From assembly GCA_945643635.1 (NCBI GenBank), contig CALZFC010000009.1:463501-527500 (forward strand): DNA of 64,000 nucleotides, in the 5' to 3' direction. A program made the position numbers and the translations under genes. Every line of letters starts with the position of its first letter. The first letter of the stretch is position 1. The DNA is from Allodiplogaster sudhausi (taxonomy: Eukaryota; Nematoda; Chromadorea; Rhabditida; Diplogasteridae). The notes under the pieces are model-generated. The model searched no databases, was not told the DNA's origin, and saw only the letters and a program-made list of their open reading frames with translations. Shown one piece after another: positions 45,826 to 57,883 of the stretch.

Positions 45826-47267
45826 CCGGCCGATCCTGAAGTGGAGCATCTTTTAAAGTCCTCGGGCATCTACGTTAAAAACAAATACAAACATGAACGC
45901 ATCAAGGAACTCTAAAGGCAATGATTTCCATCAGACAATGATTGTTAGTAATGAGCCCAATAATTTGCAGTGAGCCGCATATCGAATAATACGTATTAAT
46001 AATACGTTAAAGAGTACTTTATTATTTAAAACAAATTGATATTTTAATTTCAACTTTATTGTCTAGAATGGATTTATTTAAAGATTATATTAATGGTAGG
46101 ACAAAAAAGATCCGCGCTACTAATGGAAGAGCCCGCCAATTTGCTCTGCGATTCCTTTTCACTGCCGTAAGCCGTAAGCTCATTAGGAATCACCAAAATA
46201 AGGGACAGCTTTTTCTTCCTTTCGGTTTGCTATGCGTTAAAGATGCAATTGGTAAGAGAATTCGCATAGGAAAGAGAAGCCGATTCGTGGACACGGAATT
46301 AGAAATGCTTTCGCTCTGGCTAAGAAAGGAAGAAGCAAAAAAATGGCTTCATGGCTTCATCGTATGGGGAGGAGGGAGGTGGCTAGGAAAAGGCAATTGA
46401 GAATTAGTCCCAGTGCTCTCTCTCTCGTTGTTTGTCGCATTAGCGCGGGTGCCATCCGAATACTCTGAGGGGGGAGGGGGGGGGGGGGGAAGCGTTCCGC
46501 TCTCTTGCTTTCTCGTGTGTAGACAAGAAAAAAAAAGAGGAAGAAGGTAATGAAACAGAGCGAGAAGAGCGTGTCTGCTATTATTATTTTCAATCCGCAG
46601 TAGCGAGCTATTTTCGATTGTGGAATGACTAGTATAAGAGGCGAAAAATTGAACGCGTGAATGGAAGAAGAAGAAAAGAAAGTAACGACGAGAGAATCGA
46701 TGACAGGTTATGAAGGAGAGAAGAAGATGGGAGGTGGGTGGTAGAGTGTGCCTCAAGCTTGCGCTGAGAAAGTTCGCCGGTCGGCCCGCTCAGTTATTTG
46801 ATTTACTCTCCGATAGAGAGAAGAGAAAGAGCCAGGCAGGGAGGATGCACTGCCAGTTAAGGAGCCTGGCTACTGGTATCGCCACTGGTGGATAAAAAAG
46901 CAGGAGCTGGCTGGCTGGCAAGGGACGGAATCAGTGAGAGCGGGAAGAGAAGACAAGGAGAGGGGAATGTGCAATGGGCTCTCGTCGTGCCCGTTTGATG
47001 GATGCGATGTATTCAACCTCGCGCAATCCACACTCGCACTCTCACACACCGCCCGATGATGGCCCCGATCGCACATGGGAAAAGCGGAGGAGGAAAGAGG
47101 GCGCATACGAGAACCCAGTCGGAAGAGAAAAAAGGGAATACGAGGACCCAGAAAAGTAAAGCAGTGTGAAAATGAAGAAGACTTCAAATGGGTGTCGCGG
47201 GTGCGCAAGGGAGAAGGCCAGGTTGGGTAGGAGACGGGAGAAAGGAGGGAAAGAGAGACCAGGCAGA

Positions 47268-47308
<41 letters not shown>

Positions 47309-47982
47309 GAGAGTGACGGGAGGCAGAGATGGAAAGAAACAGGGAGAGAGGGAGAGAGCGAGAGACTCCCTCATGAAGCCCTCCGTGGCTACTTCTGCAA
47401 AGTGCTCGCGAAAGGGCTGCGCGAGGCAGCGAGCATCCACTGGAGGGCATGCGAAGTGAAGAAAGAGCTCGGAGAGACTTTTTCTCTCCATTTTCTTCTT
47501 CTCTCTTTCTCTCTCTCTCTCTCTGCCTTTTCTCTTCCTATCCTCACTTCTCATCGGTCTTTATATTCACGTCCCTATCCTTTTTTCTCTCTCGGTTTCT
47601 CTCTCTATATCTCTCTTTCACTTTTCTCTCTTTCTCTGCTTTCTTCGAACAGAGGAGCAGGGGCTGCCTTCAGTCTCTTCCAACTCCAACACGGGGTCGA
47701 CTGAGCGGGAGGGCGAGAGACATGACATCGATTGCCGATTGTTGTCCATGCTCAGGGCAAGCAAGCATGCAGCAAGTCTCTTCAGGCGACGGCACGAAGT
47801 GGCGGGCCAGAAAACTACTGGACGAACACTGCTAGAGTCAGGCACTGACTGCCTCACTGCTTCTTCCAATTCAGAATCCTTTGCCAAGATATCTATGCAT
47901 ATTCAACAAGCTTCCACTTTCAAGAAGAAATTTAGGAATAGGTATAGAGGACAAAAAAATTAGCATTCTTCGTTAGGCATAG

Positions 47983-48095
47983 TTATCGAATTACGTGTCG
48001 ACAAAATTATTTCTCTATTACTCCTTAATAGATATATTATTTCTCTATTAAGGAGAAATAGAGAAATAATTTTGTCTCGACACGTAATTCGATAG
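47983..48095. repeat. Short inverted repeat (hairpin, arms about 47 bp)
   Basis: Left arm TATCGAATTACGTGTCG...ACAAAATTATTTCTC and its near-perfect reverse complement are separated by about 12 bp, with a two-base gap and one mismatch. It does not overlap a supported gene. It could be a MITE remnant or a small hairpin RNA locus. Confidence 0.88.
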
Positions 48096-49341
48096 AGATT
48101 TTTCCCAAAAAAAATGTTTTGAAAACATAAATACTCTGGACTTTGTGATCCGTGGCACAATATATAATATTAAAATGATATGCGTAGAACAGCTGAAAGA
48201 ATAGAAATTAATGGCAGGTGAAAACTTTTGATCCGTATCCTTTCTTTATTTCATTTCAGAGATAAAGGTTCGTATTCATTCGTTTGCGTGTGCTTGAAAG
48301 GACTATACGCAGTTTGATGATGCGCACACTGGCAAATTTTATTGCATCGTTCTTTTCAATTATTTTGATGTTTAATTTCAAACAAATTTTGTTTCTTTTC
48401 ACTTGCTTCTTTTTATTTCTTCCATTACTCTTTTTGAATGATTTTGAATGATCCAACTACATAGTACTAGTATTTGATGATGAATATTGTTCAGTATTCC
48501 ATTATTCCTCATAAAACCGACCGCAATGTTCTTCTTTTACTATTTAATTCTTTTCTTACGTATTACATATAATTACGATGCACTTTGGAAATCATACGAG
48601 CAATGAATTCTTGTATGAAAGATGACACAACTTGTCCACATGATGTTCACATACAATTTGATGTACACAACTGGTTCAAGATGACACATGGCAATGTAAG
48701 CTCGTTCACTTGATGGGGTGCACGATTTCAGCAGCAGTTTCGTGTTCGACTGCAACCGTTGTGAGGGAAGACATTTAAAAAATAGAGAAAAGGGCTAAGC
48801 AGAGAGGGAGGCCATCATCAATGAATGAGAATGTATGCCTCTGGGGAGAGGGGAGAGAGAGATTGAGAGGGAGAGGCAGAAAGAGAGAGAGAAAGAGAAA
48901 GAGAGAGAGAGAGAAAGAGAGAGGAAAGAAGAGATAGCACGCATGCCATGAAGCACTATAATCGAATAGGCACTCGATGTGGTGGGGTTGCTGCAGGAGA
49001 AGCGGCGTTCCTTGCTTTGTTCCGTCTTCTTTCTCTGTCTTTCTCTCTCTCTCTCTATCTGTCTCTCTATCTCTCTCCAGTTTCCATATATATATCTCTC
49101 TTATTCTCTCTCTCTCTCTCTCTCGTTCTGCATCGCGATGGATAACATGATGGCAAGCTGATTTATGAGCCGGACCCACATTCGGAAATGTGTCTGTGCG
49201 GCAATAGTCATCGTACGTGGAAAGGACGAGCTTACTTGGTCTGTACTCCCCTCCTCCTCATCGCGACCTCTTCAGATACGATGCTTCCTGTGACCTGACC
49301 GCAATTTCCCCTCCTCTTCCTCTCTCTCTCTCTCTTCCTGG

Positions 49342-49915
49342 AATAAATTAGACGAGTCGAAGGAGTCCAGTGATCGTCATGCCATTCAATACTCTTTGTG
49401 AACATCTCGTGCAGTCTCGACTTTTGGCCTCTCTCTTTCCGCTAGCCCTAAAAGGAGCCCGCCGGGAACGGCTGAATCCACTTGCGAGAGAGAGTGCGAG
49501 AAGAGAGAGAGAGAGAGAGAGAGAGTGCAGACGCTTGACCCTTGGAGGAAGTAGATCAGCGGTTATTACGATCTCCCAAGCGGTCATAAATATTTCTTCT
49601 AATTGTTCTACAATTATTCTCCTCTTTCATAAATTAGAGGAGTCGAAGGAGTCCAGTTATCATCATGCCATATATTCTTCTTTGTGCACATCTTATGCCT
49701 TCTCCGACTTTTGGCCTCTCTCTTTCCGCTCGTCATTAAATGGGCACTTACTGAATTCAACTTGCGAGAGAGTATGCTAGAGGAGAGTGTGCGGACGCTT
49801 GCACTGAGAAGAGATCAGCGAATTTGCAACAGGCTCTTCCTTCGAATATAGCATATGCCATCATTCTCTCCCAGGAAGTTAAAAATATTCCTATTAATTG
49901 CTGCACAATTAGTCT
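49342..49915. repeat. Diverged tandem duplication, about 285 bp x 2
   Basis: Units near 49342-49620 and 49630-49915 share AGTCGAAGGAGTCCAGT, ATCATGCCAT, GACTTTTGGCCTCTC, TTGCGAGAGAG and GCGGACGCTTG in the same order. The duplication is old, with many substitutions, and noncoding as far as I can tell. Confidence 0.85.
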
Positions 49916-50435
49916 TGATCAAAATGCAGACATCTTGTATTTATTTTGTGCTCGCGTCGCGGCAACAAGTAATTATTAAAGCAAGCCAAGTGGTGGTTAC
50001 TCCTTTGACACCCACGCTTCCTCTGTCCTCTTCTGGCACTCCGCGCGCCCTGTATCCTGACCACAATTTCCTCCTTCTCTCTCATTCGGGCATATATAAG
50101 GAGGGGAAGAAGTTCAATGAACGCGATGCCATGAGACATGTTCAAGTCTGTTGTGACGGAATGTCTCGCTCGAATGAATGCTATTCTTGTGTGGCTCATG
50201 TGGCCACGTGGCTAGCGGATGAAAGTAACTCGTCGAGCACTTTCGATCTCTTAGCCTCTTCCTGTAAAGGAGACAGCGCTTGATTGACACATCGGATATA
50301 TTGTAGCTTTTTTATTGTAGCTTTTTGTACGATGGTATGCACGGCAGCCATGCCAATGCATGCTACATATTTATTTCTCTCTTTCAATGAACATGTCTAT
50401 AGATGTGCGCGTGCATACGTAGGAGTTGTCTTCCG

Positions 50436-50583
50436 AATATACTTTGACTTCTTTGTCCTCAGAAGATTCAATCTTGCCCAATAAAATGGCAAATATCATA
50501 GACTTTTCAAATGTACTTTGACTTCTTTGTCTTCAGAAGATTCAATCTTATCCAATAAAAGGGAAAATATCATGGACTTTTCA
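50436..50583. repeat. Tandem duplication, about 74 bp x 2
   Basis: Two copies of a unit containing TACTTTGACTTCTTTGTC and AGAAGATTCAATCTT, more than 90 percent alike by eye. Recent local duplication. Confidence 0.9.
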
Positions 50584-53500
50584 AAGAGTTTATGTAGACT
50601 ATAGCTTATCATTTTGATGTGTCTAGAGTTGTTGTTGGCTTCGCATTCATTGCAGAGCACTTGACCGTTTGCGCGGCTCTGTCTTAGAAAAGTAATCGTT
50701 CGTTCTGAATGCGCCGCACCGCCTCAAGGCTTCTTTCTCTTGTTTGCCACGATTGCCAAGTGGCTCTCTTGCCACACTTGTTTGCCATGGCTAATAAGCC
50801 ATACAAGTGAGGCAGCGGCAGGAGCAGCAAAAATGAGCAGCGTGACAATGAGAGCCACACGCCGGATCCATTTACACACCCCGCATTATTATTACGAAGT
50901 CATCATGATTAGAACGAGAGAAAGTGAAGAACAGAAGAAAAGAAGAAGAAGAAAGGATTCTCTAACAAGACAATGGAGACTCCTCTCGTAGACATGTGTA
51001 AGAATCAGGTGACTGCGTGCGCTACCCGTATATCATTAGATTCTCTTGTTTTTTTGGAAGCGCATAATCTAGCCTGAACATGAGATGTTATTATTACACC
51101 GAAGTCAATGTTATTTTCCGGGATATATCGTATATGTTTAACAAATGTATATGATATAATACGAATACGTGTACACTAACATATACAGGAAATCTATATG
51201 GTTGATTATCAAATTAGTAATAATATAATTATCTCTAATATCAACAAAGGAAATTAGCATCTACATTTAGACCAAATTCCCGTATTTTTGTTGGCATTCG
51301 TGAACAAGTTAATTAATTAATTCGGCACATTCTATCTGCTGTGAAAGCTACTCATTAGGAAGTACAGTAATGGTCGCGGTTATGTATAAATTTTATGATG
51401 TTTTAATTTGCATAACGCAAATACATACTTCCAGAATAGCAGTATTCGACTGGGTGAAGCTGCGATGATAATAATGTGATCTGGTTAGGAAAGTCTCCTT
51501 TGCATGAGTAATCCATTGCTTCACTTATGTGTTAGCATCCGGTAATGCTGTTAGTACAAGTGCAGAGATGACAATTTTGCACTCTTTAAACCTTTGCGTG
51601 AATACCGTAATCGGCGGAGATATTAAAAGTCATCTGGTGATAATTCAAACCAAGGGTTAGAACGGATTCTCTTTGATGCTGCTGATTGAAGAGTCCATTG
51701 AATCGTATGCTGTCAATTCGCTTTGCTTCTGCTGCTCCGTGTTGTTGTCTCTTACTCCTTCCGTCCTGTCACTTTGCCCTTCTTTTCTCTTCCTCTAAAT
51801 TAGGCACTCCTCATTTCCGCCTTTGCCTCCGTCTCAAATCCAGAGTCGTTGTCGCCGCTGCACAGACTTCGAAGGAAGTCCGAGTCGCTAGCCTTTGTGT
51901 GTGTGAGTGGCAGGAGAACCTTGTCGTCGTCCTTCTAGTAGCCGCAGCCTCTCGCACTGTTTGGACCTCCTCTGTTTTTGCCGGAGCCGTTCAGTGTGCA
52001 ATAAGAGGGCAAGGACCGTGTCACCATCGGGTGCTCCCACCCCGTCCTCCTCTCCATCTTCTCTCTGTCTCTTTGCCTTTCCACCCCGAGGCATCTCTTC
52101 TCTGCTGTTCAAGACGTTCGCTTCTGCTGTCGCTGTTCCGTGCCCGCTCTTCTCAAATACTATTTTCCCTCTTGATGAATCTGCAGTATCGTTGCTTTCG
52201 TGTGCTGCTGCCGCCCTTATATTCCAAATATCTTTTCCCCATTCAATCAAGTTCCTCGAGTTCTTTTCTCGCTCTCTTCTTTGCTCGCTCCGTTGTCTGT
52301 CTTTCCTTACTTAGACAATGTTGTTTTGTTGTTGTTGCTGCATCATCTATTCCAGCCATTGAATCCCGTCATCTCTCCAAATCAAGTCGTTGCCTTTGCT
52401 TGAGGTCAAAAATTGTCATGTGCCCCCGTTAGTCCATCTCGTATATGTATATAAAAAGAGAAAAGTCTCTCGTAATTCAATCAGAATCAGTAGTTGCAAG
52501 AGTGTCGCCAGCTCTGGCTCGGCCTTCCTCCCCTTCTCCCTTTCCCTTCCCTTCTTGGCCTTCTGACGCGATCCGCTGCCAACCAATGATAGACATTCTA
52601 TAGACTATCTTGGTAATTGAAGAGATAATATCCTTCTTGCTGCTGCTGCTACACGAGAGGTGCGAGATATGGGCGTGTGTCTGCAATAAATGCGCTGCAT
52701 AAGGATATCCTGCAGCTAGAAGTCACCACCATTCCATATGGGCCTTCCAGCTTGATGTGTCTAAACTGCTGCTACTGAAATTTTGCTACCACACAGAAAT
52801 AATTCTCTCTCTCTCCCTCTCGCGCGTTGCTTCTTTAGACGTTCCACCAGTCGCTTAATCGATGCATTTGTAATTAGATGGAACGAGAAAGTGCCTGAGA
52901 GTGGATGGAGCCAACCAACAACAAAAAAACCTATTAACTCAATTCTGATCCATCGTGAACTCTGCTCTAAATTATTGCCCATCTTCCCACGTATTTGTTC
53001 TATTATGTATAACAGCAGTAGTACCTTGTTTCGCTGAATCCTTTTTCATTGTTACCGTAGTATCATCGTTTCCGTTGTCGTGCAAGTCATTATCCATATC
53101 ATTCAAAAACATTCGTACATTCATTCGAAAGAGATTTCAACGTGGGATTAGAGTGGCTCTCTTGACGCCGCCGTCGTCATCACCTTTGGAGGGAGAGAGA
53201 ATTAAAAAATACCACGCATAATCCGCACACTTTTATTCATTCGAGTGCGCAGTTACATACTTGGGCGCACTCAAGTGAGATTAACATAAGACACTCTCTC
53301 TCGATGGCACTTCCTTGACTATCTAAGAACTTTTCCTTCTTTCTCTCTCTCTCTCTCTCTCTCGCCTCCACATCTCTCTCTCTCTCTCTCATTTTGACAC
53401 ATCTCTGACAGAATCTCTTATCAGTCAACAACAATCCTTTTGAATGGGCTAAGCTGGCAAATATCAGTCGACCACATGACTCGCACCTTTTCTCCCTATT

Positions 53501-56143
53501 ATTCTTATTAGTCGCGCCCGCTTCTCCGTATTACTTCGCTCTTTTCTCAAGAAAGAGCCACTTGAACATACCTTGGCTGTTTTTCAACACAGACAGGATG
53601 ACGTACATACATAGATATGTACATAAATATGTATCCATTTGCGGAGGCCCAGTGCTTCTTGAACATCGTGCTGGCCGCAGACTTCCGAATTGCTCATGCA
53701 TTCCCAATTATTTCAGGTACACTCCATACTAGACTGCGTAAGCAAGTTCAACGAAAGAATAAAACAATGATGCGAGAATTATATATGTAAAAGTAAAAAG
53801 AGTAAAAAAATATGTTTCATTCATTATAGTCAAATACCTTTAGCTATTATATACTGGAACAATTGCGCGTCAGGTGAAAGCGTGTGCAAAATGTTGATGT
53901 TCTTCTACACTTTCTAGGTGTTCAGAAAGAAACACGCCTTTATTCCCTTGAATTACCGTCATTTTTATTTCGTATTCCAACAATGGGCGTGTTTTGTGGA
54001 GAGCATTTATACTGAGTATCTGAACATCTGCTCTCCTTTTGTGCGAAGGAAATCAGTTAAAGCGGATCTCTGCGGAAGCCACACAAAACTCATTCGGAGA
54101 GGAAGAGGAGAGCGGATTCGAACGTGAGATTGCTTGCTCTTCCGCAGATCCCGCATGGTTATTCTGTGTCATCTTCTCTCCGAGTTACGCTATCTCTCTC
54201 TCTCTCTATCTCTCTATCTCTCTCTCTTTCTCTATCTCTCTTTCTCCCACTCTCTCTCTCTCTGTCTGTCTCTATTACTCTCGCTCTCTCCATCTCTCTC
54301 CCTCTCTCTCGTCATATTCAACCTCGCCATACCCCTTCCCTCTCCGATCCGAGAATTATTTTCCGCCCGATCATATTTTCACCCCGCTTCTCCGCAAAGT
54401 GCGCAGTCGAAGTCGTTTCTTTCTCGTTTCGACATCGTCCTTCCAGATTATCCTCCTCCTTTCTGAACTCTTCAACTCATTCAGATATTAAAAGCTCTTC
54501 CTTTAAATCTCTCTCTCTCTCTCTCTCTGGAGCTATCCGATTCATTTATTACCACCTCCTGTAGCGATGCGTTCATTACACATCTTATATGAAGAAATAT
54601 TCACGCGTCTATTCCTTGGTCTTTACACGTAAATCAGCAACACTGCCGAGTCCTATCTCTGCACCCAAACGACGGCCTTCCAAGCTAATGCGTCAGCGAC
54701 ATGACCCCCTCGACCAGTGTTGCAGTCTTGACTAAGATTCGCCTGTCACGCTTGCTCGTAACATTTTCTCCAGAGAGTGAGATTATGGCGAGAGCCGAAC
54801 TAAACACGTGCAAAAATAAGTGGTTTAGCAATCGTTTCTTTTTCTTCCGAGTCTCTCCGTGTGTAAAGGTTGATTCTTACCATTAGCTAAAAGGAGCTAT
54901 GCGCACTATGATCTGCCAGAGATATCAGGAGATTACATCGACTTATAATCAGAGACAGCATGGAGCGCAAAGTATTCAGCAATCGAAATGCCTGAATATG
55001 CCCTGGTTCTTTTCTATAGAATATGTTTATTCATCAGGCACATGATGCACAAGCATTATTATTATTATCATAATAATAATTATTATTATTATTATAAGTA
55101 TTATTTCAAGCTCTGGCTGACTACCTTTTTTCAATGGTATGATATTTGTGACAAGCGGAGCGAAACCGATTAAATTGCCTTCCGTTACCTTGGCTGTTCA
55201 TAGATAGATGACGCATGCGCTGGCGCAAATTACTCCCTTGCCAGCTTCGTCGGCCAAAGTTTGTCTACGTCGAAGCTGTCAACATTTTTGCCTTGTAATC
55301 GTCATGTTTTGCATCTGCAGAGAACAAAGGAAGTGGAAGGGCATTCTCATGTGTTTTTTTTTCTAGAAAAAAAGCGAGAAAGGACTTAATTCTGGTGTTG
55401 CCAACTCATTCTCTTCGTTGGCCGGTAGATAGGCCACTTTCATTTACTCTGACTCCATTTGGCAGCAACTGAAAGTGTCCACGACCACGCCTCTTCTGCC
55501 AAATCTGGGGTGGATGCAGAAAATGTCCTTGGAGACAAAACATGGGAAAAGTGGGCGTACGATACATTCATGTGGGTTCCCTTCGATATATGTTGCCTGA
55601 GGGAAGGAAAGGGGGGCGCATTGGAGAGGTGGCTTGTTTGTTGGTGATTGCCAGGACGACAGGCACGGCACGGCTGGTCACTTCACTTCCACCTGGAGAG
55701 AGAAACAAGTGAAGAGACACTCGCCAAAGTGGCCCTGGCCCGGTTCGGTGCACAACAAGCCACTATTACTTTTTTGTCTTCCTTGAGTAGTAGCGGACTC
55801 GCCACAGTTGGGTGTTTCGGCCATTTGGTGTGCGCGGAGACGTGGGGGAAGGCGGGAAAGTGAATGGGTGCGTGGTTTGCTTCCTTTTGTCTCCTTCTCT
55901 TGGCGCCTTTCCTCCTCGAGAACTTCTTCGTCTTCTTTATCCTCCTCTCGTTCCTTTTCTCGATGGAACGTGCACGCATGGAACCATAAAGTGGTAACCG
56001 AGGCGGAGTCTGTCTCCACTCTCCCTCCCCCTCTTTCTTCCTCTTTCTCCCCCTCTCTCTCTCATCAAGGCAAGAAGGCGCTCCCCTGGGTTGCTGCTGC
56101 CGCTTCATCTGTGCTTTTCCTACCGGATTCCTTTCATGATTCC

Positions 56144-56174
<31 letters not shown>

Positions 56175-56951
56175 TCCTTTCTCTCCTGCCGACTCCCTTT
56201 ATCTCTCTTTTCTTCTCCCTTTAGTACCTCGTTTTTATCCTCACGCACTTTCTCTCCACGAGGTTTATCATCGCCCTGAGTCTGTATTCGTTGGCCATCT
56301 CTACGGCATTCATCACTGTGACTGTTCGTATCCTTGTAAGACATCTTCCACATCTGAAAGGCTTCTTTCTCTTCGGCACATCCTCAGACTTCCTACCACG
56401 CGTTTGAGATTCTGAATAAGTGTAGGCAGATAGACGATGGCTTCTCGAGTATATTCTATATGCACTGAGCACCCACGATGGGCGAGTCCTCATTTGAGAT
56501 TCTTATCTCATCATATCAGCTTTGCGCCCTCTCGGAATACTTTATTACTTTATTGGCTGTAATCTCCCCTCATCTCTCTATACATACTACTTCCCTTCAC
56601 TCCATTTACTCAGCTAATCGGTTCCGAGTATTTATACATATGTATGTATGTATATACATTAAAACCCGTGTCGCTGCTCTCTCGCACTTTGTCGGCTCGC
56701 CTTTCACCTGCCCTGATCCAGCCCATTTAGCAGGTGCATTCAAGGAGAAGAGGCCTTGCTTGCCTTGGCCAAGAAGTCTTCTCAGAAGTTACTTGTCGCA
56801 AACGCTCGTGAACTTTTACACTGCAACTTGACTCTGAGTATACCTATGTCAGTTCCTTTGAAGTATACTTTAAAGTACACATATGTTTGACCATGAGCAT
56901 AATTCTACCTTGTATCTACTTTTCAGAACTTTAACCACCACCGCCGTTTGC

Positions 56952-56960
56952 ATGCGCTGA
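56952..56960 (+). promoter_or_regulatory. Minimal upstream ORF before the GPCR start
   Basis: ATG CGC TGA in the presumed 5' leader ends one base before the main ATG at 56962. A TTTTCAG acceptor at 56921-56926 precedes both. A two-codon uORF this close could lower or gate translation; no evidence beyond sequence. Confidence 0.4.
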
Positions 56961-56961
56961 A

Positions 56962-57849
56962 ATGGACTACACGAACGACACTGACGACATGTACGTGGAC
57001 TATGAGGAATTCAACACGGACGGCACGAATACGGTCTCAGCCTCTTCATAATTCTTCCCTTTCCTTTTCGCTCGATATCACGTGTTCCTTGGTCGTTGCC
57101 GGGAGATAGACAACGCCAATTATTTTTGTTTTCCCTTTTCGAATCCTCTAATTGGCGGAGTTGGAGTGAGTATTATGTTGCGTTTCGAGGGGACGAAGAT
57201 AAATGATAGTGTGGCGAGGAGGGAGGAGAGGGAAGAATGGGGAAGGGGGGAACAGAGTGAAAAAGGGGAAGAGAGTTAAGAGGCTGAAAGGGGGCAAGAG
57301 AGTGAAAAGAGTGAAAAGGGGAAGACAGGGAAAAGAATGGAAAAGGTGAAGAAGGGGGAAAAGAGGGAAGAGGGACAGAGAAGGAAGAGAGTGAAAGGGT
57401 GGAGTGGGGGAAGAGGGGAAAAATGGGTTAAAACGGTATAAGAATGGGAAGAGAGAGAGAAATGACGACAGATGCTTGAGGTGCGTTTCCTAACGAGTGT
57501 GATCTACGGTATCGCCGGCATCGTCGGCATCCCCGGCAATGTCTTCGTGCTCGTGGCTCTCTTTGGCTTCCGGTCAGTTCTCCTCAATTCCTCTTTCTCT
57601 TCCTCTTCATCTTAATCCCAAGCACCAATTCCAATTCTGCGCGCTCTTCATCGAAATCACCTTTTCTCTCTCCTTTTTTTTCTATAAATACCTAGCTACA
57701 TACAGTATCCCCCAAGTGTGTACGTAAAGCCATCCCACTCCTGCTTCTGTGGCTACAATTGTGATGACCGGCGGCTAACTGCTGCTAATCATAAGAGTAC
57801 AAATTTGCAAAAATTGGTAAAGCCCCTGCCCTTTTCTTCTTTAGCCGAC

Positions 57850-57883
<34 letters not shown>

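Larger units (their letters stand above)
45826..56961. other. Eleven-kilobase region without supported genes
   Basis: I looked for family motifs and phase-joining exons on both strands and found none I can defend. Contents: a G-run at 46470-46489, GA/CT tracts (47270-47310, 47503-47640, 48842-48932, 49036-49125, 53341-53391, 54191-54316, 56146-56174), a hairpin, two short tandem duplications and TATGTA-rich patches. Open frames at 46059-46400, 49855-50283, 51686-52432 and 54039-54564 lack homology signals. This could be the long upstream control region of the GPCR gene, or contain noncoding RNA I cannot see. Confidence 0.5.

Noticed and set aside
46059..46400. 113-residue basic frame
   Set aside because: It begins at a non-ATG codon, shows no recognisable motif and lacks splice or neighbour support.
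49855..50283. 142-residue frame with a leader-like start and four cysteines near the end
   Set aside because: It starts inside the second unit of a decayed tandem duplication, and the first unit has no equivalent frame. I see no family signal, though it cannot be fully excluded.
51686..52432. 248-residue frame, the longest in the gene-poor region
   Set aside because: The composition (Leu, Ser, Cys, Arg, Val) follows pyrimidine-rich DNA. There is an open frame on the opposite strand too, and no motif is present.
53640..53716. Exon-like segment reading AEAQCFLNIVLAADFRIAHA followed by CAG|GTACAC
   Set aside because: It has a plausible donor and coding-like text, but no partner exon or family match was found. 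Left unannotated.
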